Source: CAZRHR01 sp964578885 (GTDB taxonomy: Bacteria > Bacteroidota > Bacteroidia > CAIKAF01). From it: DNA of 64,000 nt. The stretch is taken from contig CAZOEO010000018.1 of NCBI GenBank assembly GCA_964578885.1, positions 3,387-67,386 of the forward strand. The letters run 5' to 3'. Both the position numbers and the translations under genes were made by a program. The first letter of the stretch is position 1; each line of letters begins with the position of its first letter. Shown one piece after another: positions 36,901 to 44,437 of this stretch. The notes under the pieces are model-generated. The model saw nothing but the letters and a program-made list of their open reading frames with translations. It was not told where the DNA came from and did no database searches.

Positions 36901-36948
36901 TGAGTGCAGGAACTTTGGCCCAAAGTCCGCCTTTCCCCCTTGCGCTCA
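36901..36948. repeat. Nested inverted repeat downstream of the HmuY-like unit
   Basis: The outer arms TGAGTGCA (36901-36908) and TGCGCTCA (36941-36948) pair over 8 bp with one wobble; inside, ACTTTG (36912-36917) pairs with CAAAGT (36921-36926) around GCC. No T tract follows, so it is not a typical terminator. The remaining gap to 37132 is AT-rich, with a promoter element at 37100. Confidence 0.5.
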
Positions 36949-37099
36949 TGATTAAAATTAATTTCATTCAATAGTTTGGATGAAATTGATAATCAAAACC
37001 TAATAAAAATAAATGGCGTGTATGGAGCCTCAGATATGTACTGAGTTAGGGTAAGTCAATAAAAGTTTTGACGTTTTTCCAAATGCTAACAAATGATTT

Positions 37100-37107
37100 T
37101 ATTTTTG
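37100..37107 (+). promoter_or_regulatory. TAnnTTTG promoter element for the unknown membrane protein
   Basis: TATTTTTG is an exact -7 match 25 bases before the TTG start at 37133 and is consistent with that start. Confidence 0.5.
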
Positions 37108-37132
37108 TAAAAACGCAACAACTTCCTTCATT

Positions 37133-38281
37133 TTGCCGACTCGTATTTCACCAACAAAAAAAAATATCTATAAGGGACTTCTTGGTACGCTACTCGCTGG
37201 TTTGTTCATTTATATTGCCTACCATTTATATCATTATCATAATAACAGAGACCCCTGGATATTAGGCGACTGGCTTATCCATTATGAGGATGGTGGGTTT
37301 AAGAGACGTGGATTGTCCGGATCACTTCTTTTCATCCTACAAGATCTAACCGGCATTTCACTTCCAAAACTAGTGTATTCACTTCAATTGCTGAGTTACA
37401 TCATACTTTTTCTGCTGATTTTCAAAATCCTACAAAATAAACAGCCATCTAACCCATTACTTATTCTGTTTTTTTCACCGGTAACTTTATTATTTCTCCT
37501 CAATGATGCAGGTGCACATGGTCGAAAGGAAAGCATTTTATTGGTTCTTTTTGCATTGAGTGCATACTGGCTTAGCAAGAAAAAATACACACATGTAAAA
37601 CACTATTCGGTCCTGGCCTCCTTGTCATTTTTCACCTTCTGGCATGAAATCATGGCCTTTTACATCCTTTTATTCATTTATCAACACCATGTTCATTTCC
37701 CAGCACGTCCTTTATGGAAGACCGCAACGGAATACTTGGTTTCGGTAGGGATACCAATACTTACCATTGCGATGTGGGGCACAGAGATAAACAATGGCAT
37801 GTCATACACGATACTGAATGATCGGGGGGTGTATCTAGAAGGAGGTTATATGATGGGCGGAATATTTGGCTGGACCATCGATGGTGTTGATTTCATTTTA
37901 GACGGGCGATTATCCGGTTATTTCACTTACTTGTTTCCCCTACTCTATGGCTTAGCATTGGTTGGATTGGTATTTAAAAATGAAATCCATAAAAAGGATA
38001 TCGTGGCCAGCGGGTTGAGTTTAATTGCTTTGGCCCCGCTATTTTACCTTGGCGTAGATTGGGGACGATGGTTATTTATTCAATTCACCATGATGGCCAT
38101 TTTATTTACAAGCAGGATTAACGCGATGGAACAACCCTTCAAGCCATCCCATCAAAAACCATCCAACAAGATCTTTTTAGTTATTGGTGCCAGCCATTTA
38201 TGTTGGCACCTGCCTGGTTTTGGAATGGGCATCAAACTGACCTCTCTATTTACAAAAACCATTTATGAATGGATGTGGTGA
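37133..38281 (+). CDS. Unknown polytopic membrane protein
   Basis: 382 residues from a TTG start; no ATG in frame occurs before the conserved-looking part, so a start without ATG is required unless the nearby run of nine A hides an indel. About ten hydrophobic segments are visible. The first periplasmic-looking loop carries DWLIHYEDGGFKRRGLSGS, and a later one GAHGRKESILL; such charged loops between helices recall polysaccharide polymerases and GT-C glycosyltransferases, but I do not recognise the family. Base composition is more AT-rich than the flanking genes and the gene is alone, between the HmuY-like unit and a convergent DUF4837 gene. Both features could reflect acquisition as an accessory gene. 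Confidence 0.7.
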   Translation: MPTRISPTKKNIYKGLLGTLLAGLFIYIAYHLYHYHNNRDPWILGDWLIHYEDGGFKRRGLSGSLLFILQDLTGISLPKLVYSLQLLSYIILFLLIFKILQNKQPSNPLLILFFSPVTLLFLLNDAGAHGRKESILLVLFALSAYWLSKKKYTHVKHYSVLASLSFFTFWHEIMAFYILLFIYQHHVHFPARPLWKTATEYLVSVGIPILTIAMWGTEINNGMSYTILNDRGVYLEGGYMMGGIFGWTIDGVDFILDGRLSGYFTYLFPLLYGLALVGLVFKNEIHKKDIVASGLSLIALAPLFYLGVDWGRWLFIQFTMMAILFTSRINAMEQPFKPSHQKPSNKIFLVIGASHLCWHLPGFGMGIKLTSLFTKTIYEWMW

Positions 38282-38314
38282 GCACTTGCGTCCATAACAT
38301 CTGCACCTCACCAC
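38275..38314. repeat. Inverted repeat at a convergent gene junction
   Basis: GTGGTGAG (38275-38282) and CTCACCAC (38307-38314) are perfect 8-bp complements separated by 24 bases and span the stop codons of the convergent membrane-protein and DUF4837 genes. It may act as a bidirectional transcription stop, but T tracts are missing. Confidence 0.4.
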
Positions 38315-39315
38315 TTCGCCGACCTTAACATCGCTTCCAGCTGAAGCATCGGCTGGCGTTTATCTATACCAGGAGAAAAAATAAAACCATGCAAAACCAC
38401 CAATTCATTTTTTGCGGCATCATGCACAGCATACATTAAAAAAGGACCACCTTTAATCTCCGCACTCATGCGCCAAAGCCCCCTCAGTTCCGTCGCATAT
38501 TTACCCTCAAAATCCACATAAGCACTATCCGTTACTATCCGTGGTTCTATCATCATCACGGAGCCTTCCTTTTCCCCGTGATACACCATCGACGTAAGCG
38601 AATCGCAAATCCGACCCAACTCGTCTTTACCGAACATCTCCACCGAAGTATAAGGCATTCGCGCCACCATGATTCCCTTTGACACTTGCAAATCCATCCC
38701 CTCCTCACGACGAATGGCTTCGTAAGTAGACACCACCATATCTTTCCGAACAAGGCTGGGCATAAAACCATCATCAATAATCATAGAAATCCCCATTCGC
38801 GTATTTAGCGTATCCATAGCAGATTTAGAAGGTTGCGCCATCAAACGCTGCTTTAAACTGCGCATATCCGACAACCTGAACCGCGAATGAATGGACTCCT
38901 TTTGCGTTTGGAAAAACTGAAGCCAGTGCCCGGGATCGCTGGACACAATCCGGCAAATCAATTGTCCTTTGGCATACACATCTTCGCCCCACTCCATAAA
39001 CGGCGCAATACCCGGCTGATCTTCCTGAATCACCGCCATAAAAATATTTCTGTTGCGCGCGAAACCCTGGTTAAAATCATCTCCTTTCACATAGGACAAT
39101 TTCCACGTAGGTTCCACCTGCGGCAATCCCGTAAATTCACGTTGAAAAAACTGTTTCAGAGAATCACCAATGGGATGATTCTTCCAATAGGCCTCATCCA
39201 CCACAAGCAGCAAATCCCCCTCCACGCCCGTAGCTTTGGGGAGCAAAGGAGCGGAAGGCCCGCAACCCCAAAATAAAGTTCCCAGCAAAAAGAAAAAAGG
39301 GAAAATGCGTTTCAT
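38308..39315 (-). CDS. DUF4837 family lipoprotein
   Basis: 335 residues. The signal MKRIFPFFFLLGTLFWGC ends in a lipobox Cys at residue 18. The N-terminal part contains GVEGDLLLVVDEAYW and GDSLKQFFQREFTGLPQVEP, the DUF4837 start, and later segments include ARNRNIFMAVIQ and the terminal GFIFSPGIDKRQPMLQLEAM. The family is specific to Bacteroidota and of unknown function. Its start overlaps the stop of mltD by 4 bp, so it is translationally coupled to a peptidoglycan lytic enzyme. This hints at a role in the cell wall or its turnover, though the hint rests on position alone. Confidence 0.85.
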   Translation of the reverse strand: MKRIFPFFFLLGTLFWGCGPSAPLLPKATGVEGDLLLVVDEAYWKNHPIGDSLKQFFQREFTGLPQVEPTWKLSYVKGDDFNQGFARNRNIFMAVIQEDQPGIAPFMEWGEDVYAKGQLICRIVSSDPGHWLQFFQTQKESIHSRFRLSDMRSLKQRLMAQPSKSAMDTLNTRMGISMIIDDGFMPSLVRKDMVVSTYEAIRREEGMDLQVSKGIMVARMPYTSVEMFGKDELGRICDSLTSMVYHGEKEGSVMMIEPRIVTDSAYVDFEGKYATELRGLWRMSAEIKGGPFLMYAVHDAAKNELVVLHGFIFSPGIDKRQPMLQLEAMLRSAKW

Positions 39316-40781
39316 CGTTTCACTTTTAACTTTTGACCTGTAGAAATCCGGTCGGAACGAAGACCATTGAGGCGCTTGATTTCATCCAGGCCCATTCCGT
39401 ATCTTTTGGCAATGGCCCAAAGCGTTTCTCCCGAACGAACCGTATGATACTTGGTTTCCACTGTTGGCGATGGAGACCTTTGCACCACTTCAGGTGCGAC
39501 CATCGGACTTTCAGAAGGCACATAAACACGTAGTTGCTGCCCGGGATACAATGCTTCAGATTTCAATTGATTCCAATGCAGCAAAGAATCCGCTGGCACC
39601 CGATACTTTTGACTTAGCTGAAGAATATACTCCCCATGACTCACGACGTGTTCCATCATTCTAAACCCGCGGTTGGTGATGGCCGTATCAGCTTTCAAAG
39701 GCTCAAGCGGAGTTTGTAAAAACTGAAAAATTCGCGGTTCATTCACCATAAAATCGCCCATGAGCAATTTGGGCAAATACAACGGATACCCCTTTTCAGA
39801 CGCCGGAATCACCTCCAAAATATAAGAAGGATTCAGCATCCGTAAATCATCTACTGGAATACCGAGAAAAGAAGAAATCTGTTGAAAAGTTACTTTACGT
39901 TTCACCATCACAGAGTCCACTTCGTACCAGTGGTATTTAGGTTTTACCGCATGCAGATTGTGTTCTTTGTGGAAAGAAATCACATAATTTGCCGCAATAA
40001 AAGCCGGTACATAACCAGCCGTTTCTCTGGGCAAATAAGGCCGGAGTTCCCAGTACGACTTTTTTCCACCGGCGCGACGAATCGCTTTGTTTACATTTCC
40101 CGGACCACAGTTATAGGCAGCCAGGGCCAGGGCCCAATCATCATATAATTTATGCAAATATTTCAAATAGCGGCAGGCCGCATCTGTCGCCTTTTCAGGA
40201 TCGAGCCTTTCATCGATATAGGAATTGATTTCCAGCCCCATCAATTTTCCTGTACCGAACATAAATTGCCATAAACCCGACGCGCCAGCCTTCGATTTGG
40301 CAATCGGATTTAGGGCCGATTCAATAATAGCCAGATATTTGAGTTCGAGCGGCATTTTATGCCGGGCCAACTTTTCCTCGAACATAGGAAAATACAATTC
40401 GGCCATGCCCAGCATTCGTTGTACAGAGCCACGTTTACGCATGGCATACATGTCTATGTACGCTTTTACGTCAGGATGGAATTCAAGTGGAAACGGGCTC
40501 GCCGCATCTAATTTCGCCAACCGCTGGCGCATGGTGTATTCACTAACAACAGGTACAGAATCGGAGGGCAAACTTCTGAGCGCACCCCGTTGATTTTCAG
40601 AAAGTGAACGTTGCAATTTAAAAAAGTTGACTACATCCAAACTGTCGAGCATGGCCGCCACAGGATCATCTTTTTGAGGGGGATTCAACCGCAACGTATC
40701 CCCGGGACCATACGCCCGGAAAGCGTGCACATTCCCCAACATCCAAATAAGGCCAGTAGCCACCAATAACATTCTCCGCAT
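39312..40781 (-). CDS. mltD: Membrane-bound lytic murein transglycosylase D with LysM domains
   Basis: 489 residues from the ATG at 40781 (MRRMLLVATGLIWMLGNVHA signal); an upstream ATG is rejected because a -7-like element lies between them. The SLT goose-lysozyme-like domain is at about residues 140-290: catalytic Glu in LAIIESALNPIAKSKAGASG, then LWQFMFGTGKLMGL and LALAAYNCGPGNVNKAI. At least two LysM modules follow: YILQLSQKYRVPADSLLHWN and YHTVRSGETLWAIAKRYGM with its partner helix; a third, weaker one lies at FQQISSFLGIPVDDLRMLN. It cleaves the glycan strands of peptidoglycan in the periplasm. It is the first gene of a two-gene unit with the DUF4837 lipoprotein. Confidence 0.94.
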   Translation of the reverse strand: MRRMLLVATGLIWMLGNVHAFRAYGPGDTLRLNPPQKDDPVAAMLDSLDVVNFFKLQRSLSENQRGALRSLPSDSVPVVSEYTMRQRLAKLDAASPFPLEFHPDVKAYIDMYAMRKRGSVQRMLGMAELYFPMFEEKLARHKMPLELKYLAIIESALNPIAKSKAGASGLWQFMFGTGKLMGLEINSYIDERLDPEKATDAACRYLKYLHKLYDDWALALAAYNCGPGNVNKAIRRAGGKKSYWELRPYLPRETAGYVPAFIAANYVISFHKEHNLHAVKPKYHWYEVDSVMVKRKVTFQQISSFLGIPVDDLRMLNPSYILEVIPASEKGYPLYLPKLLMGDFMVNEPRIFQFLQTPLEPLKADTAITNRGFRMMEHVVSHGEYILQLSQKYRVPADSLLHWNQLKSEALYPGQQLRVYVPSESPMVAPEVVQRSPSPTVETKYHTVRSGETLWAIAKRYGMGLDEIKRLNGLRSDRISTGQKLKVKR

Positions 40782-40785
40782 GGCA

Positions 40786-40793
40786 CCAATATA
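40786..40793 (-). promoter_or_regulatory. Candidate -7 element for mltD
   Basis: Minus-strand TATATTGG differs from TAnnTTTG by one base and ends 4 bases before the ATG at 40781, consistent with a leaderless transcript. Confidence 0.4.
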
Positions 40794-40924
40794 AAGTAAA
40801 CCCATGAATTACCCAAGTTACACCGGAGGGTTTTTCACCGGTTTCATTTGAGCAAGAACAACGACTTCCAAGGTAAAACATTGTGCTACAATCCTATTTT
40901 ACATCCATTTTTTGGGCACGTGCT

Positions 40925-41075
40925 GCCAAAAACATTCCGGTTATGGTGGGTCTGCCGAAGCAGCACCGGGTGCTTCGCTGCAAGTCCTCCCGGCGAAAAG
41001 GGCCTTACAAGGCGCCCTTTCCGCCGGTGCGGGCTTATCCGCTGCGCCCCCTCGTGCGGTAGCAAGACCAAATAA
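40925..41075. repeat. GC-rich REP-like structured element in an intergenic region
   Basis: A GC-rich island of about 150 bp in an otherwise AT-rich 400-bp gap. Its strongest structure is a 14-bp stem with one mismatch: CCGGCGAAAAGGGC (40990-41003) with GCCCTTTCCGCCGG (41014-41027) around a ten-base loop. A palindrome, AGCACCGGGTGCT, lies upstream at about 40961-40973. The end, GGGCTTATCCGCTGCGCCCC, resembles phrases I associate with dispersed palindromic repeats of Bacteroidota genomes; that resemblance is from memory and not verified. No second copy was seen in this window. Confidence 0.5.
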
Positions 41076-41177
41076 ACGCAGGAAATAAAATGTATCTTTC
41101 GGAACTAAAACATACGTTTTTAGCAAATATTTCGTTTCATCATAATGATTTTTACATCCTTCCCTTTTTCCCGAAGC

Positions 41178-42008
41178 ATGCAAAGGAAAACCTGGCTCTT
41201 GCTCATTTTCACCTGCTACACCACGATTTCTGCGCAAACCAACCGACAAGTGCTCACCCAAATGCTCGCTTCGCTCCAGCAGGTGCAAACATTAAAATAT
41301 CGCTTTATCAAAGAAGAGCGCTTTAATGGAAAAATGGAAAAGAAAGAAATGCTGGTGCATTACAGGAAACAACCCTTTTCCATTTCCCTGTATTTCTACG
41401 AACCCACTCCAGGCATGCAGGTTTGGTATCAGCAAGGCAAAAACAACAACCAGGCCCATATTCACCTGGCTTCTCGCTGGCTTTCCTGGTTAGAGCCAGA
41501 TATGGATCCACTTTCCAAAGGAATGCGAAAAGGAGAACACCATACCCTTTTGGAATCAGGGCTTGAATTTACCAGAAAACTCATTCAACATTTAAAAGAA
41601 CGGGCCGACAAGGAAGAGCGCTTCGACGAACTCTGTAAATACGAAGGTGAAATCATTTTTGACAACCGGAAATGCCATAAATTACTGCTTCAGTATCCCA
41701 ATTTTGAATGGGAGAAATACACGCTGAAACCCGGCGAATCCATCGAAACACTGGCCCGAAGACTGTACTTGAATCCATATCAGATTTTAGAGAGAAACGG
41801 ACTGAGCTGGTACGACAAAGCCAGACCCGGCGACCAAATCATGATTCCCAATATTTATGCGAAAAAAGTTTATTTATATGTAGATAAAATCAATTGGATG
41901 CCCATTTATCAGGAAGTGCACGACGAAAATGGCATTTATGAGCGATATAGCTACATCTTATTATTGGTAAATCCCACACTGGACGAAAAGGTTTTCAGCT
42001 GGGAATAA
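41178..42008 (+). CDS. Exported DUF1571 protein with an embedded LysM domain
   Basis: 276 residues from the ATG at 41178, giving the signal MQRKTWLLLIFTCYTTISAQ; an ATG at 41145 would add eleven residues. Residues about 20-145 match DUF1571: QTLKYRFIKEERFNGKM, then HYRKQPFSISLYFYEPTPG and GEHHTLLESGLEFTRKLIQH. A LysM module follows in the middle of the protein (YTLKPGESIETLARRLYLN then PYQILERNGLSWYD and PGDQIMIPNIY), and the last 40 residues (VDKINWMPIYQEVHD) look like the return of the DUF1571 beta-sheet. The family resembles periplasmic lipoprotein-binding (LolA-like) folds; the embedded LysM suggests peptidoglycan contact. The gene appears to be monocistronic. Confidence 0.75.
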   Translation: MQRKTWLLLIFTCYTTISAQTNRQVLTQMLASLQQVQTLKYRFIKEERFNGKMEKKEMLVHYRKQPFSISLYFYEPTPGMQVWYQQGKNNNQAHIHLASRWLSWLEPDMDPLSKGMRKGEHHTLLESGLEFTRKLIQHLKERADKEERFDELCKYEGEIIFDNRKCHKLLLQYPNFEWEKYTLKPGESIETLARRLYLNPYQILERNGLSWYDKARPGDQIMIPNIYAKKVYLYVDKINWMPIYQEVHDENGIYERYSYILLLVNPTLDEKVFSWE

Positions 42009-42042
42009 ACTTGCCATCACCTGACACCATCTTGTCATTCTT

Positions 42043-42093
42043 CACTTTTTCATACATCTGATAAACAATCCATTACATGTATGACACAAAGTG
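42043..42093. repeat. Imperfect inverted repeat downstream of the DUF1571 gene
   Basis: CACTTTTTCATACAT (42043-42057) faces ATGTATGACACAAAGTG (42077-42093), pairing CATACAT/ATGTATG and CACTTT/AAAGTG with a short internal bulge. There is no T tract. The rest of the 380-bp gap up to 42387 shows only a promoter element at 42356. Confidence 0.4.
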
Positions 42094-42355
42094 AGAAAAT
42101 AGGTCCATCGATACGTTCAAACTACATGTTTTACAAGTAAAAAGTTGGTTCAGACCATCCGCTGAAGTGTCATGAACCACTGAGGCGTTGAAGAAATGTA
42201 CGATTATAGGTCAACGATATTCACCACGATAATCAAGGGTGTTGGAAAACAATGGTATGTAGTCTTTTCATTTTATCCATTTTTAAAACCACAAATCTGT
42301 GATATAATCATTTAAGAATGTCAATTAAAAAATATACGTTTATGATGAAACCTCT

Positions 42356-42363
42356 TATCTTTG
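42356..42363 (+). promoter_or_regulatory. TAnnTTTG promoter element for the solute-binding protein
   Basis: TATCTTTG is an exact -7 match 24 bases upstream of the ATG at 42388. It also overlaps a TTG at 42361 that is therefore not the start. Confidence 0.6.
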
Positions 42364-42387
42364 TGCCAAATGCTTAACCTAAGGAAT

Positions 42388-43245
42388 ATGCGCTTTTTAA
42401 AATTAATAGGACTTTCACTTTGTTTAATTGGATTTAGCTTTCAGGCCGAAGCCCAAAACGTTATGAGTGCAAGGCCCGGAAGTCCCGAGCCTATGAATAT
42501 CACGGTTCACTATTTGGTTCGTCCGCCCTTTGTCATAGAGAATAGCAATCCAAACGCAGGTCCATCGGGGGTTGAGGGAGAGATTTTTCAGAAATTCATT
42601 GAGTGGATGCGTGTAAAAAAGCGCGTTCAGGTTCAGGCCACGTATAAAAGTTACACCCAATTCGATGCTTTTTACGAAACCGTTAAAGGCGGGAAGCCCA
42701 ACGATATTGGTTTTGGGAATGTTACCATTACTGATGCCAGAAGCAAGGAAGTACAATTTTCCCCGGCATATTTGAAAAGCATTTCCGTTTTGGTAACGCC
42801 TGGCAACGTGCCTACCATAACCAGCAATGAAGAATTAAAAGAGAGACTGTCTAAATTAACAGGTCTTACCTCCACCCGTTCCGTTCACGCGGTGTATATG
42901 GATGAGTTGCGCGCCAAGCATCTTCCGAACTTGAGCATGGAATTCGTAAATGACCAAAATGGCATTCCCAGAAAAATTGCCATGGCTCAAAAACATTTTG
43001 GTTATGTAGACATTATCACTTACTGGTACTTCATGAAAGAATCGAATCATTTCCTCAAAATTCACCGTTTTCTTTCCAGAGGGAACGAGCGCATGGGTTT
43101 CATCATGCCTACCGAAAGTAACTTGATGCCCTACGTGATGGAATTTTTCGAATCAGGTTTTGGATTTACGGCTACCAAAAACTACAGAGATATTCTTGAG
43201 AAATACCTTGGATACGAAATCATTTCCACTGTCGAGGTTAACTAA
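42388..43245 (+). CDS. Family 3 extracellular solute-binding protein
   Basis: 285 residues from the ATG at 42388, with a signal peptide (LIGLSLCLIGFSFQAEAQ). The two-lobed SBP_bac_3 pattern is clear: YLVRPPFVIENSN at the ligand entrance, GVEGEIFQKFIEWM, then DIGFGNVTITDARSKEVQFS (the conserved G.....T..R...V.FS segment), and the second lobe beginning LVTPGNVPTI. Such proteins bind amino acids or other small polar ligands in the periplasm, as transporter partners or as sensor inputs. No permease or ATPase gene is adjacent, so it is an orphan; the ligand is unknown. A terminator hairpin lies 19 bp past its stop, inside the next gene. Confidence 0.82.
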   Translation: MRFLKLIGLSLCLIGFSFQAEAQNVMSARPGSPEPMNITVHYLVRPPFVIENSNPNAGPSGVEGEIFQKFIEWMRVKKRVQVQATYKSYTQFDAFYETVKGGKPNDIGFGNVTITDARSKEVQFSPAYLKSISVLVTPGNVPTITSNEELKERLSKLTGLTSTRSVHAVYMDELRAKHLPNLSMEFVNDQNGIPRKIAMAQKHFGYVDIITYWYFMKESNHFLKIHRFLSRGNERMGFIMPTESNLMPYVMEFFESGFGFTATKNYRDILEKYLGYEIISTVEVN

Positions 43246-43825
43246 ACGACTTCAAATTCTGGTAAGCGGCTTCCTTTGGGGAGCCGCTTTTCTTTATGCA
43301 CAGCCCACAGATTCCAGTTGCATCACTTTAACCGGAAAAAGCAGGGTAGAAGGAATCAGCATGTCGGGATGGCTGGAACCTAATAGTCTGGTTTACTTAC
43401 ATTATGGATTTTACCAATGTAATCCGTTGAAAAAAGGAGATGATATTGTTTTTAAAAACGGGTTTAATCCATTGCCCATTATCAAAAAAGTAGTGGCCGT
43501 ACCTGGAGATGTTTTTCGACTTGGATTACTGGGGCCAGGTCACTTTTGTTTAATCATTAACGGCGACACAGTCCGCATGCCCACAGGAAATCCGTTGCCC
43601 ATTTCGGAAAAAAGAAGCCGCATGCTGGCGTATTATGCCTCCGCCTTTGGAGGAGTATTACCTTTAAAAACCTGTCTGGTGGTGGGTTCCGGACCGGAAA
43701 TGCATGACAGCACCCTTTTCGGTCCAGTAAGCGTAACCGATATTTTGGGCAAGGCCGAACCTGTTGACCCACCTAAAAGCCGGAAAAGAAAAAAAAATAA
43801 GCGACAGAAAAAGTCAAAAAAATAA
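43208..43825 (+). CDS. S26 signal-peptidase-like exported protein with Lys-rich tail
   Basis: 205 residues if started at the TTG at 43208; an ATG at 43160 would overlap the preceding gene by 86 bp. The N-terminal hydrophobic stretch (LQILVSGFLWGAAFLYAQ) reads as a signal peptide or anchor. The S26 boxes are present: Ser in VEGISMSGWLEPNSLV, Lys in PIIKKVVAVPGDVFRLG and the late box GSGPEMHDSTLFGPVSVTD. These match box B, the KRVxxxPGD box and the GDN/DSR-FGP box of type I signal peptidases or TraF. The C-terminus is a basic tail (KSRKRKKNKRQKKSKK). A catalytic dyad Ser/Lys is therefore plausible; substrates are unknown. The start codon is uncertain. Confidence 0.65.
   Translation: MDTKSFPLSRLTKRLQILVSGFLWGAAFLYAQPTDSSCITLTGKSRVEGISMSGWLEPNSLVYLHYGFYQCNPLKKGDDIVFKNGFNPLPIIKKVVAVPGDVFRLGLLGPGHFCLIINGDTVRMPTGNPLPISEKRSRMLAYYASAFGGVLPLKTCLVVGSGPEMHDSTLFGPVSVTDILGKAEPVDPPKSRKRKKNKRQKKSKK
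43264..43295 (+). terminator. Terminator-like hairpin of the solute-binding protein gene, inside the next gene
   Basis: AAGCGGCTTCC (43264-43274) pairs with GGGAGCCGCTT (43279-43289) in an 11-bp stem with one wobble and a four-base loop, followed by TTCTTTA. It starts 19 bases after the stop at 43245 but lies within the signal-peptide codons of the S26-like gene. Confidence 0.6.
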
Positions 43826-43830
43826 GTCAT

Positions 43831-44352
43831 TTACGGAGCACTCTGGTCTAAAACCCATAAATAACATTCTCTTTCATAATAAAATGCTGGTCCTACAAGA
43901 GTGAATCCCAGTTTGAAGGCGAATGTTTCTGCCGCTATATGACGATGAGGAATCGCCATGTAAACAGGCCTTGGTAAAAACCCTTTCAATACCTGAGTGG
44001 CCGCTTCATAGCCAATTCCTTTTCTCATAAAAGGAAAAGAAATAATTATTTGTAATTCAATCCGATTCGTACGATCCAACGGTTTCAGGGAAGCTCTCCC
44101 TACACACTCCTGATGATTTGGGAGATACAACATCCAATGTCCCATGTGCGGAAGAGTTTCATTTTCTAAAATCATTCGCTGTAAGGCAAACCGATTTGCT
44201 GAAAAAGACGTGTTAAAACTTCCCGGCGCCACCAACCCTTCCGGATGGCTATGCACCGCATGAAAATCTGACAATGAAGTATGTGATGAAATCCTTTCAA
44301 ATACTAGCTCGCCACTTTTAGGAATATAGGCCGTTTGGGGTTCACTTTTCAT
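43831..44352 (-). CDS. GNAT family N-acetyltransferase (RimJ-like)
   Basis: 173 residues from the ATG at 44352, which begins MKSEPQTAYIPKSGELVFERI in the manner of RimJ/RimL-type enzymes. Longer in-frame starts (up to 44466) would overlap the divergent methyltransferase gene and add atypical sequence. A TAATTTTC sequence that could serve as -7 element lies just upstream of the chosen ATG. The acetyl-CoA motif is FPFMRKGIGYEAATQVLKGF (RxxGxG at MRKGIG), preceded by a strand pair CVGRASLKPLD and RIELQIIIS. It probably acetylates an amino group of a small molecule or protein N-terminus; the substrate is unknown. It converges on the S26-like gene 6 bp from its stop. Confidence 0.82.
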   Translation of the reverse strand: MKSEPQTAYIPKSGELVFERISSHTSLSDFHAVHSHPEGLVAPGSFNTSFSANRFALQRMILENETLPHMGHWMLYLPNHQECVGRASLKPLDRTNRIELQIIISFPFMRKGIGYEAATQVLKGFLPRPVYMAIPHRHIAAETFAFKLGFTLVGPAFYYERECYLWVLDQSAP

Positions 44353-44437
44353 GGGTTCGTTCAAGGATTGAAAATTACATAAATGAAACCAAATCTTGGC
44401 TGCTGCGTTGTTTATTTTATACATTTCTTGTTTATCC

